A stretch of 64,000 nt of DNA from Limonium bicolor (GCA_023374045.1 CM041780.1:173977339-174041338); one strand, 5' to 3'. Shown: positions 46,995 through 57,594, counted from the first letter of the stretch. A program made the numbers and translations. Notes: generated by a model from the sequence alone, not told the origin.

Positions 46995-48475
46995 TGATAA
47001 GTGTCCAAATGAGCATGTTTTATGGGTGTATTTCGTATATTATATTAGCACTTTTCTTGCTCATTTCTCACTTATCGTATGTTTTTCCTCTAGTTTATGT
47101 TTTATTGGATATCACACAAATTTATTGGTTAAACATGAGGAAAACCAAGCTAGAAGCAAAGTAGACGAAGAGACGAACGCATGGGCGCAAACGGATCTTA
47201 AATCGGAGCTGAAACGAATATTTTAGGAGCAAAACAATTATCGCCCGAACCAGGAGACGTCCGGCCCTAAAAGGGCGGACACAGACCCAGACGCCTCTAA
47301 AAATGCAACCAGATCGGATATTTAACGCGACAGAATTCGCTGTTTATCTTCTTCATTGCGGCGCCTGCAACTTATCCATCTATCCGAGCAGCAATATCAG
47401 GCGCCTGCCGACAGTTTCTCACACGTTCGGCCACCCCAATCCATTCCTTAATTCCCTCACGCGGTGTTCCCTCTGTCTTCTTCTTCCTCCTTCCTTCTAT
47501 ATAAACCTACGCTCCTTCTGCTAAAAAAAAAGAAATCGAATCCCTTCCATAATCCATCGCTCACACCACAATACGTACCACACCTACGATCCATTTCATC
47601 CTCTTATCCCCCACTTCTCCATTTTATTTTCTTTCTTCATTCATTAGCCTTATGCTGTTTTTTCCAGAGAACCAACGAAGGAATCGATTGACCATCTGTT
47701 CGTTCTTCTTCGTTGGTTCCGACTATCTTATTTCTTATGCTTGTTTCACTGTATAATTATGTCTGAATAATAAACTTAGCTTCCCGGGTTGGAAGCAAGC
47801 CTATTTTATATAATTGTGTTATGTAAGCTTTCCAGTATAATTTATCTAAGCAGTATTTTGATTCCTCTCCTTAATGCGCTTTAATTCTCTTGTACAATTA
47901 TTAAAGTGATATTTGTAGTTCTTTGTTAAAATGCAGTGCTGAGACAAGGTTCTAGACATAGGAAGTCAATGGGTTAACGACTAGAAGCGAGTTTCTCGCC
48001 GTATAGGTTAATCTATCTCCAATAGAGATTATTAATAATGCAATTAATTTATTAATAACTTGAGCAAGGCTTGCGCTTATTGTTTAAATTAATCAGGGTT
48101 TATTAGACAGGAAACATCAATAAACTAATTAAGATTCTTGAGTTTATTGCTAAAGTGGGAAAGTTATTAATATGATTAAATAAAATAGGTGAGCAGAACA
48201 ACCCGGGATGCTTCTTTAAAACACAAAAGATTTATAATTTCTATTTCTTTTCTGTTTGATTTATTGTTTTTATTATTGTTTTATGAGTTAGTTGTTAATC
48301 AAACTCTTCCAAAAATAATAAGATCTATTAATTAGAATTCTCAGTCAGTTTATTACGCTATCAGTTATCCACAGCGGGGTCCCCAAGAGTACGACAACCC
48401 ACATTTCCACTATTCCGCAAAACGATAGGTACACTGCCTAAGTTGTAGAAGTTGTAACACACTTTTACTCCAACA
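46995..48475 (+). repeat. 5' LTR of element E (1481 bp)
   Basis: TGATAAG...CAACA. Contains a TATA box (47497-47506), a CT-rich transcript leader (47440-47620) and a GC-rich segment (47247-47420) with CGTCCGGCCCTAAAAGGGCG. Near its end lie TTCCGCAAAACGATAGGTAC and ACTGCCTAAG, shared with 12835-13300. Confidence 0.95.
47497..47506 (+). promoter_or_regulatory. TATA box of the element E 5' LTR
   Basis: CTATATAAAC, followed about 25-40 bp later by a CT-rich stretch and the A-run at 47523. The 3' LTR carries the same box near 51558. Confidence 0.65.
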
Positions 48476-48481
48476 AGTTTT

Positions 48482-48499
48482 TGGCGCTGTTGCCGGGGA
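48482..48499 (+). other. Primer-binding site of element E
   Basis: TGGCGCTGTTGCCGGGGA, one base from the TGGCGCCGTTGCCGGGGA site typical of Athila/Tat-group elements. It lies six bases after the 5' LTR. Confidence 0.9.
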
Positions 48500-48765
48500 C
48501 CTCCGGCACGGTTAATTGATGGTTTTTAATTTTATTGAGATTTTTGTTTAATTTTTGTTTATATCTGTTTTATTTTATTTTGTTTTCGCTTTATTTAATT
48601 TTATTTCATTTTTCTTACTTTTTATTTTAGCAAGTTTATTTTTTCTCTGTTTTGTTTCATATTTGTTTTTCTATTTAGTTAAATTATGTTGTTATGCTTG
48701 TTTTCTATTTTTAGTTCTATTCTACTTGGTATTTTTATTTTGTTTTTGTAGGATAGTTACTGATT

Positions 48766-49581
48766 ATGGAGAGCGGCCACGATGAGGTAAAGAGATTGTT
48801 GATCAATTTGGAATGGACTCACATGCAAGAGGAGATGTCCTCATATCAAAGGTTGGTCAAGGATTATCAACCACCTCAACAATCAAATCAAGAGCCGTAC
48901 TGGTGGGAAGTCGACCAGGCTAATACACAGTACAAAGAAGCTCAGTTGGGATATGACTACTTCAATCAGAATGAACAGCAATCTACACAAGAGCCAGACG
49001 AATTTCTCCCGAGTCAGACCAAGCCGCTAGAAGAGATTCCAGTGGTGACTCCAAGGAGTGAAGATCGATTCGAGCCAGATATTATTGAAGCTACAAGTTC
49101 TGATGAGGAGATAAAGAAACTTATCAGGACATTTTTCTCCGACACCGAGTTGGAGCAAATGTCTGAAAGTTACAATTCTCCTCCATCTCCATCCCCAACA
49201 CAAGAGGAGCAATTAAAATTTGAAGATATTTTGTATGAGCCTCATCAATCGGAAGAGGATATATATATTCTCAAATCTGAGGAGAAAGCGCTACCACCAG
49301 TCTCTCATAAACTCTCGCCCTGCCTCCATAAGCCTCAACAACAAGAAGAGGATGTTTACATCCTCCAATTTGAGGAAGAAAAGTCATCACCACCTGGTCT
49401 ACTGTTAGAACTACGTTACCGGCAGTACCTCCTCAAACACCAGGTTTTGTGGAGTATTTATTTTCCTATTTTATTTGCCGAGGTGACATTCTGTTTTGAT
49501 CCAGGTGGTTTGCTTTTAATTACTGCTAACTTCGTTTTCCTGGCGAAGCTGTTGTCTACCTTTATTTTTCATCCAGGATAA
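48766..49581 (+). CDS. Acidic ORF of element E, function unknown (271 residues)
   Basis: Single open frame preceded by a T-rich leader (48530-48750). It is rich in Glu, Gln, Ser and Pro, with two related blocks, EEDIYILKSEE (about residues 161-171) and EEDVYILQFEE (about 195-205), each followed by a Pro-Pro run. The last ~45 residues become strongly hydrophobic (LLITANFVFLAKLLSTFIF), which may be read-through into non-coding DNA or a membrane segment. No capsid, zinc-knuckle or enzyme motif is visible. It sits where gag starts in autonomous Tat elements, so it may be a gag-derived remnant; this is inference. Confidence 0.6.
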   Translation: MESGHDEVKRLLINLEWTHMQEEMSSYQRLVKDYQPPQQSNQEPYWWEVDQANTQYKEAQLGYDYFNQNEQQSTQEPDEFLPSQTKPLEEIPVVTPRSEDRFEPDIIEATSSDEEIKKLIRTFFSDTELEQMSESYNSPPSPSPTQEEQLKFEDILYEPHQSEEDIYILKSEEKALPPVSHKLSPCLHKPQQQEEDVYILQFEEEKSSPPGLLLELRYRQYLLKHQVLWSIYFPILFAEVTFCFDPGGLLLITANFVFLAKLLSTFIFHPG

Positions 49582-51054
49582 CGAGCGGGAGTCTAGCCAA
49601 AGACTATAAATACGGGCAGCTTACTGGGAGGCAACCCAGTGGTTACATATTATTTCCCTACTATTTTTGTTTTGTGTTTTGTTTTCCATATTATTCCTAT
49701 ATATGCTTTTATAAATAAAATAAAAAAAAGAGAGGAGAGAGAACGAGGAGAATTAACTTGAGTTCTTCTGGCTGTTTAGAATATTTATTACAGGAACATC
49801 TTGCACATTTCTACAGCTGAACTCAAGTGTGGGGAGCTCTGCCTAAACACTACGAACTCTGGGGAGTACATTCTCTTTGCTTTGCACTTCAAATATTTTT
49901 TTACATACTCCCTACTGCTTTGCATTGTGTGAGGTACTCTGGTAGATTACATGACCTCGTTAATTTAATTCTTCCTATGCAATGAGGACATTGCTCCAGT
50001 CTAAGTGTGGGGGTGGACTCACTTCTCTGTCGCTTGTCTTAAGTCTCTCTTAAACTGACACATTGCTTAAAATGCTTAATCTCTCTGCTTATCTTGCGTT
50101 TTTCCAAATTCAATATCATGGACCCTTTATATGTAGGTTGTTCTCTTTAAAAATAAATACTGTTATGAATTGTGGGATAAATGGTACAAATTTTTTAAAA
50201 AAAAATTTACTTTTGAGGAGCATTTTTATGCGGTGTGACCAAATGATCTGCAATGGTTGGATTTTTATCACTTAGGGATTCCTTCTGTCTTCTATCTTAG
50301 GGATTGCTAAGGGGTGCTTCTCTGTTAAAAAAAAAAATATTTAAAACAAGGGACTTGCAAGACACCATTGGTAAACCAACAAAGAGAGTTGAGTGTTCTT
50401 AAATACAAAAGCTTGATGCTTACATATTATCTTCTCATCTCTTATGCAAAAGTGAAACAAATGCCTAAATCTATTTTTCCTTTTGTTTTCTCCTCAAATG
50501 CCCATTCTTGAGAGAAGTTGGCCATGGTAAAAGTTCTCAAAGTCACCAAAACTGAGAAGCATTGAAGCACTCTGGATCATACCCCGAAACTCTATATTTT
50601 ATTTTTACCCTGAGCACACCTATGCCACCAGTAGGTGATGGTTCACACTCCTCGAAAAGTTAAAGATCATGTTTATCCTACCCTTCATAACAATATTTGT
50701 TAGTATTGAGCATTTCCTACTTACTTGGGTACATGGTTTGCTTGAGGACAAGCAAAAGGTAAGTGTGGGGGTGTGATAAGTGTCCAAATGAGCATGTTTT
50801 ATGGGTGTATTTCGTAGTTCTCAAAGTCACCAAAACTGAGAAGCATTGAAGCACTCTGGATCATACCCTGAAACTCTATATTTTATTTTTACCCTGAGCA
50901 CACCTATGCCACCAGTAGTTGATGGTTCACACTCCTCAAAAAGTTAAAGATCATGTTTATCCTACCCTTCATAACAATGTTTGTATATTGAGCATTTCCT
51001 ACTTACTTGGGTACATGGTTTTGCTTGAGGACAAGCAAAAGGTAAGTGTGGGGG
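49582..51054 (+). other. Non-coding 3' interior of element E with repeated polypurine-like tracts
   Basis: Holds the conserved GGGAGGCAACCCAG hairpin segment (49627-49640) and four GTGTGGGG tracts (about 49827, 50003, 50763 and 51046). The last, AAGTGTGGGGG, directly precedes the 3' LTR and is the likely active polypurine tract. 50532-51097 is a tandem duplication described separately. Confidence 0.75.
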
Positions 51055-51097
51055 TGATAAGTGTCCAAATGAGCATGTTTTATGGGTGTATTTCGTA
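50532..51097 (+). repeat. ~285-bp tandem duplication that includes the first 39 bp of the LTR
   Basis: GTTCTCAAAGTCACCAAAAC occurs at about 50532 and 50816. The first copy runs through the polypurine tract and TGATAAGTGTCCAAATGAGC up to TTTCGTA (50814), then the interior starts again at 50816. An LTR start is thus stranded at 50777-50815. Small differences between copies (for example GTAGGTGATGG and GTAGTTGATGG) show that it is not brand new. Confidence 0.92.
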
Positions 51098-52540
51098 TAT
51101 TATATTAGCACTTTTCGTGCTCATTTCTCACTTATCGTATGTTTTTCCTCTAGTTTATGTTTTATTGGATATCTCACAAATTTATTGGTTAAACATGAGA
51201 AAAACCAATCTAGAAGCAAAGTAGACGAAGAGACGAACGCGTGGGCGCAAACGGATCTTAAATCGGAGCTGAAACGAATATTTTAGGAGCAAAACAATTA
51301 TCGCCCGAACCAGGAGACGTCCGGCCCTAAAAGGGCGGACACAGACCCGGACGCCTCTAAAAATGCAACCAGATCCGGATATTTAACGCGACAGAATTCA
51401 CTGTTTATCTTCTTCGTTACGGCGCCTACAACTTATCCATCTACCCGAGCAGCAATATCAGGCGCCTGCCGACAGTTTCTCACGCGTTCTGCCACCCCAA
51501 TCCATTCCTTAAATCCCTCACGCGGTGTTCCCTCTGTCTTCTTCTTCCTCCTTCCTTTTATATAAACCTACGCTCCTTCTGCTAAAAAAAAAAGAAATCG
51601 AATCTCTTCCATAATCCATCGCTCACACCACAATACGTACCACACCTACGATCCATTTCATCCTCTTATCCCCCACTTCTCCATTTTATTTTCTTTCTTC
51701 ATTCATTAGCCTTATGCTGTTATTTTCCAGAGAACCAACGAAGGAATCGATTGACCATCTGTTTGTTCTTCTTCGTTGGTTCCGACTATCTTATTTCTTA
51801 TGCTTGTTTCACTGTATAATTATGTCTGAATAATAAACTTAGCTTCCCGGGTTGGAAGCAAGCCTATTTTATATAATTGTGTTATGTAAGCTTTCCAGTA
51901 TAATTTATCTAAGCAGTATTTTGATTCCTCTCCTTAATGCGCTTTAATTCTCTTGTACAATTATTAAAGTGATATTTGTAGTTCTTTGTTAAAATGCAGT
52001 GCTGAGACAAGGTTCTAGACATAGGAAGTCAAATGGGTTAATGACTAGAAGCGAGTTTCTCGCCGTATAGGTTAATCTATCTCCAATAGAGATTATTAAT
52101 AATGCAATTAATTTATTAATAACTTGAGCAAGGCTTGCGCTTATTGTTTAAATTAATCAAGGTTTATTAGACAAGGAGCGGTCAATAAACTAATTAAGAT
52201 TCTTGAGTTTATTGCTAAAGTGGGAAAGTTATATTAATATGATTAAATAAAATAGGTGAGCAGAACAACCCGGGATGCTTCTTTAAACACAAAAAGATTT
52301 AATTTCTATTTCTTTTCTGTTTTGATTTATTGTTTTATTATTGTCTTATGAGTTAGTTGTTAATCAAACTCTTCCAAAAATAATAAGATCTATTAATTAG
52401 AATTCTCAATCAGTTTATTACGCTATCAGTTATCCACAGCGGGGTCCCCAAGAGTACGACAACCCACATTTCCACTATTCCGCAAAACGATAGGTACACT
52501 GCCTAAGTTGTAGAAGTTGTAACACACTTTTACTCCAACA
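51055..52540 (+). repeat. 3' LTR of element E (1486 bp)
   Basis: Collinear with 46995-48475 with scattered substitutions and one-base gaps. Ends CAACA followed by the GCTAC duplication. Confidence 0.95.
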
Positions 52541-52545
52541 GCTAC
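52541..52545. other. Target-site duplication GCTAC, right copy (element E)
   Basis: Matches 46990-46994. It restores the chromodomain reading frame text of element F across the insertion. Confidence 0.95.
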
Positions 52546-52645
52546 TTGGGAGTAGGAGGATGAGTTGCAGTCCAAGTATCTCTTCCTTTTCAAGCATTAA
52601 GGTATGTCAAATTTTGAGGACAAAATTCTTTTAAAGGGGAAGGAT
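52546..52645 (+). pseudogene. Chromodomain end and polypurine tract of element F
   Basis: Joined with the bases before 46995, the plus strand reads REATWE followed by EDELQSKYLFLF, the end of a chromodomain. NFEDKI comes next and then GAGGACAAAATTCTTTTAAA with GGGGAAGGA, a chromovirus polypurine tract, just before the LTR start. Confidence 0.85.
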
Positions 52646-52668
52646 GTAAAATACCAGATTTTATTATT
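52646..52668 (+). repeat. Start of the element F 3' LTR
   Basis: TGTAAAATACCAGATTTTAT follows the polypurine tract. After 23 bases it is interrupted by the MULE; the last nine bases (52660-52668) are the left target duplication TTTATTATT. Confidence 0.8.
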
Positions 52669-53052
52669 GGGAACATTCATAAAATACCACGATTTGAGTT
52701 TATACTTTATAATATACCACTTTTTGGAAACTTGCTCACAAAATGCCACGATTTGAGTTTCAAATTCACAAAATGCCACTATTTGGTAACAACCGTTATT
52801 TATGCTGTTATCTGCCTCTGGTAAATGACCTAAATACCCCTAACGGCAAGTTTGTATTTATTTTTAAAAAAAATTGATTTGCGCTGAGTCGACTGTGCAA
52901 CGGCTATTTTTTAGAATTTTTTTAAAGTTCACAAAATGCCACGATTTGAGTTTATAGTTTACAATATTCCACTATATGGGTTTTTATGTTTACAATATGC
53001 CACTATTTGAGTTTTGATGTTCACAAAATGCCCCTGTTTTTTAATGTAACTG
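52669..53052. repeat. Left terminal inverted repeat of the MULE
   Basis: Built largely from repeats of CACAAAATGCCACGATTTGA and near variants, at 52680, 52737, 52767, 52930, 52990 and so on. It also contains TGCGCTGAGTCGACTGTGCA, mirrored in the right arm as TGCACAGTTGACTCAGCGCA. Confidence 0.88.
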
Positions 53053-53136
53053 CTAGTTTGAGCCCAATAACTCTTTTTTTGCCATTATAAGGAGCTTCTT
53101 ACCATGTAAACAAAGCACAAACACCATACTAAAGTC

Positions 53137-53565
53137 ATGACCATGTTTACAACTACAATCAATGAAAAATTTCAAACAATTCATTGCAAATGTGAAGCCC
53201 CATCAAACCTTACCCTCTCCCGCAAAGAAACTTCGGTTGGAAGGGCTTACAATAACTGCTGGGCATGTGATTTTTTTAAATGGTGGGCACCGGTGATGCA
53301 AGATCGATACTCTCCTCATCCTAGGGCAAGGCAAGATGGCTACACCAAATCATACTCAACTATGATAACCTCTACTTCTAGTGCTGCATCTGCTCATTCT
53401 GAAGCACCACATCAAGAGAGCATGACAGCTGATGCGATTCTTATCAGTAGCATTAGGGAGGAGATAAAGAAAGAACTTAAAGAAGAGATGAGGCAAAGCA
53501 TGAAGAACATGTTTCTTTGGGGTGTAGTTGTATTTGCAACTGTAATCTGTATCCGCAAAATATGA
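53137..53565 (+). CDS. GRF-type zinc-finger protein with coiled coil and C-terminal membrane segment (142 residues)
   Basis: A short zf-GRF domain occupies residues 17-50: C17, C19, C41 and C44 as ligands, with GRAYNNC in the place of the usual GRxFYxC and CDFFKWW as the aromatic signature. A Ser/Thr-rich linker follows, then a charged helix (IREEIKKELKEEMRQSMKNM, about 106-125) likely to form a coiled coil, then a hydrophobic LWGVVVFATVICI (127-139) likely to anchor it in a membrane. The layout resembles the small At4g04775-like GRF proteins of plants. GRF zinc fingers usually bind single-stranded nucleic acid. The frame is intact, centred between the MULE arms, and starts at the first Met that keeps the whole domain. 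Its role is unknown. Confidence 0.78.
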   Translation: MTMFTTTINEKFQTIHCKCEAPSNLTLSRKETSVGRAYNNCWACDFFKWWAPVMQDRYSPHPRARQDGYTKSYSTMITSTSSAASAHSEAPHQESMTADAILISSIREEIKKELKEEMRQSMKNMFLWGVVVFATVICIRKI

Positions 53566-53639
53566 GGTACTTTCATATGTATTAATGCTAAAAAAATCAT
53601 GTGCTTGTAGCATTTTGTGAACTTTAAAAAAATTCAAAA

Positions 53640-54022
53640 AATAGACGTTACAGCAAAAGCAGGGGCATTTTGTGAACATCGAAACTCAAATAAAGGCATA
53701 TTATGAACATAAAAACCCATATAGTGGCATATTGTGAACTATAAACTCAAATCGTGGCATTTTGTGAACTTTAAAAAAAAAAGTTCAAAAAAATAGTCGT
53801 TGCACAGTTGACTCAGCGCAATTCAAAATTTTTTTTTTAAAAAAAAATTCAAACTTGTCGTTAGGGGTATTTTGGTCATTTATCAGAGCCAGTTAACGAC
53901 AGTTACCAAATAGTGGCATTTTATGAATTTGAAACTCAAACCGTGGCATTTTGTGAACAAGTTTCCAAAAGTCATATATTGTGAATTATAAACTCAAATC
54001 GTGGCATTTTATGAATTTTCCC
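53640..54022. repeat. Right terminal inverted repeat of the MULE
   Basis: Reverse complement of the left arm with modest divergence, ending GAATTTTCCC, then the 9-bp duplication. Confidence 0.88.
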
Positions 54023-54031
54023 TTTATTATT

Positions 54032-54420
54032 TAGTCAGCTATTTTTTGGCTTGTTTGGTTTAGATCTGTGAGTTGGTGGGCTACTTTTATTGCAGGGCCC
54101 AAAGTTAGTTATTTCAGATTTATTATTTAATTAATAATTAAGGAAAGAAGTGAGAGCAATTATCTTTTATTTCTTTCCTTCCTTCTTCAGTTGTTAAGCA
54201 TGTTCTGTTCTGCACCTCTCTCTCTATTCTCTCAGTCTCTTGTGGTTTCTACACCTAGATTGATCTGTTTTTATGGGATTCGGTGTGTGATTCATTTATC
54301 TCTATGAAGCAAGAAGTTTGTTCTAATGTGTTTTGTGTTTAGTTTATCTACGATGCAGGCTTGGTTCATTTGTGGTTTTCTAGATTGGGTTCTTAATCAT
54401 TGTTTGAACTTTTCTATATT
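54032..54420 (+). repeat. Continuation of the element F LTR
   Basis: Resumes after the MULE with TAGTCAGC. GCAGGGCCCAAAGTTAG, then AATTAATAATTAAGGAAAG and a CT-rich leader (54165-54245) are typical of a short chromovirus LTR. The right LTR edge is not defined; the tandem duplication starts at 54421. Confidence 0.55.
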
Positions 54421-54947
54421 ATTCTGTGAGAAGAATTTCTGTTGGATCGATAATGTGAGTTGTTGTTCTAGTTCGGTGAAGATCTACAGTGCTTCGATTG
54501 AGTTGGTGGTAGATGGATTTGGCATGGGTATGTTCACCCATGGGGCTGATCTAGGGTTGTGATGCAAATGTTGATTTAAAGGTTTGAATTGATTTTTGAT
54601 GGTCTCTTGCTTGTTTTCACCTTGAATTGCTCGTCTACAAACCCCCATGGTTATGGATTTCATATGTATTTTTCTAGTGTCAAGATCTGTGTGTTGATGG
54701 TGCGTCGATTCTGGAAAATTCGCTTTTGTTTTTGCCGCCACTCTTAAGAATAACTCATCTTGATTTGGTCAAACCCAAAGACAAACAACATGTTCCACAT
54801 AAAAATCCTCTGTAATGACATATGTTTCCCACCCAGGTCTAGAAACAACTACCCCCACATCGCAAAGCACGGAAACCAACCAATCTTAAGGCCTGTAATT
54901 CATGTAGAAATTCTCATGAGCCCAGATCAACCCTATATGGCACTGCA
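54421..54947. repeat. 527-bp tandem duplication, copy 1
   Basis: Starts ATTCTGTGAGAAGAATTTCT and ends TATATGGCACTGCA. I saw no difference from copy 2. The frames in it (for example 85 residues on the minus strand, 54484-54741) are repeated identically in copy 2 but have no motif that I recognise. Confidence 0.95.
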
Positions 54948-55474
54948 ATTCTGTGAGAAGAATTTCTGTTGGATCGATAATGTGAGTTGTTGTTCTAGTT
55001 CGGTGAAGATCTACAGTGCTTCGATTGAGTTGGTGGTAGATGGATTTGGCATGGGTATGTTCACCCATGGGGCTGATCTAGGGTTGTGATGCAAATGTTG
55101 ATTTAAAGGTTTGAATTGATTTTTGATGGTCTCTTGCTTGTTTTCACCTTGAATTGCTCGTCTACAAACCCCCATGGTTATGGATTTCATATGTATTTTT
55201 CTAGTGTCAAGATCTGTGTGTTGATGGTGCGTCGATTCTGGAAAATTCGCTTTTGTTTTTGCCGCCACTCTTAAGAATAACTCATCTTGATTTGGTCAAA
55301 CCCAAAGACAAACAACATGTTCCACATAAAAATCCTCTGTAATGACATATGTTTCCCACCCAGGTCTAGAAACAACTACCCCCACATCGCAAAGCACGGA
55401 AACCAACCAATCTTAAGGCCTGTAATTCATGTAGAAATTCTCATGAGCCCAGATCAACCCTATATGGCACTGCA
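54948..55474. repeat. 527-bp tandem duplication, copy 2
   Basis: Head-to-tail copy of 54421-54947. After it the sequence continues with AGGCCATCTCGAACC. On the minus strand a broken frame (MGLIWAHENFYMNYRP, GVVVSRPGWETYVITEDFYV) hints at a former protein, which I cannot identify. Confidence 0.95.
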
Positions 55475-55688
55475 AGGCCATCTCGAACCATAATCTCAAA
55501 AGCATCACCCTGCCAAAAATACAATGATCCAAATTGTTGCTTGTTCTATGGCAAAAGGCTAGGTGCCTCTTTCCCTAAACCCTCAATTGTCCCTTCAAAA
55601 TTTTGGAAAAACACTCAGAAGAAGCCAACGAATACAAAGCAACATTGAGAAGGGTAGCTTTATAAAATATAAAGGAGTCAACAGAAAA
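55475..55688. other. Short unassigned segment
   Basis: Sequence between the tandem duplication and LTR G. No conserved frame or repeat seen. Confidence 0.5.
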
Positions 55689-56892
55689 TGTAACACCCCG
55701 TCCTAAGCCAATCGTGGTTATCGCAAACTTAACAGCTTAAAAACCAACATCGCAGCGGAATAAACTAACGCCAGGACCCTGCCACGGTCTGAATCAATAG
55801 AATATACCGAACTTACTTACTTACAAACGCTTACCAAAAAGGGATATACCAACTATTCAAAACATTCACCAACCGAGTTCATAGTATCTCTGTTAACAAC
55901 ATAACTACTAACAGTTTTAGTAGCAACAGACGGGAGCACACACGCAACCCGTATTCAAAACAAAAGTCCCACCTAAGTCTACCCACTCCTCTCTCCGGGT
56001 GACTCTTGATGGGTCGCTTACCTGCAAAAGTAAAACAGCCCCCAAAGGGGGTCAGCAAGAATGCTGGTACATCCCTCTCATGGCCCCCAAGCTAACGGGG
56101 CTACGACGACTAATTGTCAATAGCATGGAAGTTGATTAGAATCACAATCATAATATGAAGTGCAATAAAGCAACAATCACAAATGAACATACATAGTTCA
56201 CACACGAATGAACGACTTAAAGCGTTCTCTTAATAAGTGAGTTAGTAAGTAAACTCCTTAAGTTCCAATTCCACTTATCCTCAGTCCATCTTAACTTACC
56301 TCAGTCTTATCCTTATCTTAATCTTAGTATACAACCGTTCTTTAGATAGAAATGGTCGTATCTTATCTCAATGTTTATTTTGTCGGGTCAAAGGCAACCC
56401 TAGCCAATGAGCTATTAACTTCATTGGTTGAATAAACAACTTATCTTATAATTTAGGATTTAGGTGATCCTACCGCACCATCTTAATGCCTCCTACCTTG
56501 GACTGGAAATCCAATGTAGCTGAGCCGACATTCGACCCTAGGCAACAAGTCCAGTGCTAACAAAGAAATTGTAGGAAAAACTATATACAAAAGAATAAAA
56601 TAAATAACTAAACCTACAACTCTACTACGGGTAGCAAAATAAAACCCGGTCGGAGTATAGTGTAAATATATTACGACCGAGAGTATCGTACCCAAGGGAC
56701 TTATAGAAAATTAGTCCTAATCCGGTAATAACCTATTCTATGACAAGGGGGGAAATTGAACAATTTTCTAATCCTAATTAAAACTTAACTAAACTAAGTG
56801 GTATTTACAAGGAGATTATTCTTGATTTAGGGCTTAAAACCATATAAGTATCAATATGAACTCGAAACATAACACAAGCCTTCGAATTAACC

Positions 56893-57005
56893 AACAATTG
56901 AATGCACCGGGTGTCCTGCCGGATACCAGATGCACGGCGTATTCAAAGACTTTGAATATGCCAGACATTGGCCACCCGGCAGTGCATCCGGCATAGTCAA
57001 TATGC
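56893..57005. repeat. Small hairpin cluster in LTR H
   Basis: TGCCGGAT, TGCACGGCG, CACCCGGCAGTGCATCCGGC and related words recur in both directions, in the same style as the larger array at 57595-57895. Confidence 0.6.
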
Positions 57006-57570
57006 TTATTCTTATTCCAGTTTTCGAGAAGAAAACAGAAGACTCACTACCCATTAACAATTCGAGCATATGTCATGCCACGAAATGAACAAGGTAATGG
57101 GAAAGATGGGTTAATTCTCACTCTTACTACTAACTCTTAATTCATAAGAAGAGAGTAGGAAGATCATTAAGAGAGTCTAACCTATTCTACTTTTGGATAT
57201 ATCCTCCTCAAGTAGAATTAGCATTAAGAGAATAAGAGATCAACCGATTCTCTTACAATAAGAACCTTACTCTTAATAAACTTGAAAATTATATTAAGAA
57301 GAACACATTGGTTTACAAAGAGAGTTTCATTCCCTAACCAAAGAATAAACAAGGAATTCCTACTCCACCATCCACACAAATCGAGAGAGAGAATACACAG
57401 GAGATAAGAAGATTGGATGTAGCCTTAACCCGCCATGGATTCTTCTCTTTGCGTGGAAAGTTGCATAGAATTTCCTTGGACACCAACACCTTAGAGGAGT
57501 GCGGAAATGGAGTAATGAATGGAGTTTAATATGATGTTGAAGTGTGTTGAAAAGTGTAGCCCCTCGTCCT

Positions 57571-57580
57571 ATTTATAGGC
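57571..57580 (-). promoter_or_regulatory. TATA box of solo LTR H
   Basis: Minus-strand CCTATAAATA. It lies about 15 bp downstream (in transcription sense) of the hairpin array. Confidence 0.55.
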
Positions 57581-57594
57581 ACCACATTCTTTTC

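Larger units (their letters stand above)
46995..52540 (+). mobile_element. Element E: non-autonomous Tat/Athila-like LTR element, 5546 bp
   Basis: Two near-identical LTRs (1481 and 1486 bp) starting TGATAAGTGTCC and ending CTCCAACA, a GGCGC-type primer site, an AAGTGTGGGGG polypurine tract before the 3' LTR and exact GCTAC duplications. The interior is only 2.6 kb and encodes one acidic ORF with no gag or pol motif. The downstream segment CTTACTGGGAGGCAACCCAG is like the conserved inter-gene segment of Tat/Ogre/Athila elements. It must use proteins of an autonomous relative. It splits the chromodomain of element F. Confidence 0.93.
52669..54022. mobile_element. Mutator-like element (1354 bp) carrying a GRF zinc-finger gene
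   Basis: Long terminal inverted repeats of roughly 370-390 bp start GGGAA(C/A)ATTCATAAAAT and are flanked by a perfect 9-bp duplication TTTATTATT (52660-52668 and 54023-54031). Nine-base duplications with long inverted repeats are the hallmark of Mutator-like elements. No transposase is encoded; the interior of about 600 bp holds one gene. It is therefore a non-autonomous MULE with cargo or a resident small protein. Confidence 0.92.

Noticed and set aside
48555..48785. 76-residue hydrophobic ORF (Phe/Leu-rich) in the element E leader
   Set aside because: It is a translation of a T-rich leader and lacks any conserved feature.
54326..55493. A duplicated host gene encoding the identical 85- and 109-residue frames
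   Set aside because: The frames are identical only because the DNA is duplicated; no start context, domain or codon bias supports coding.
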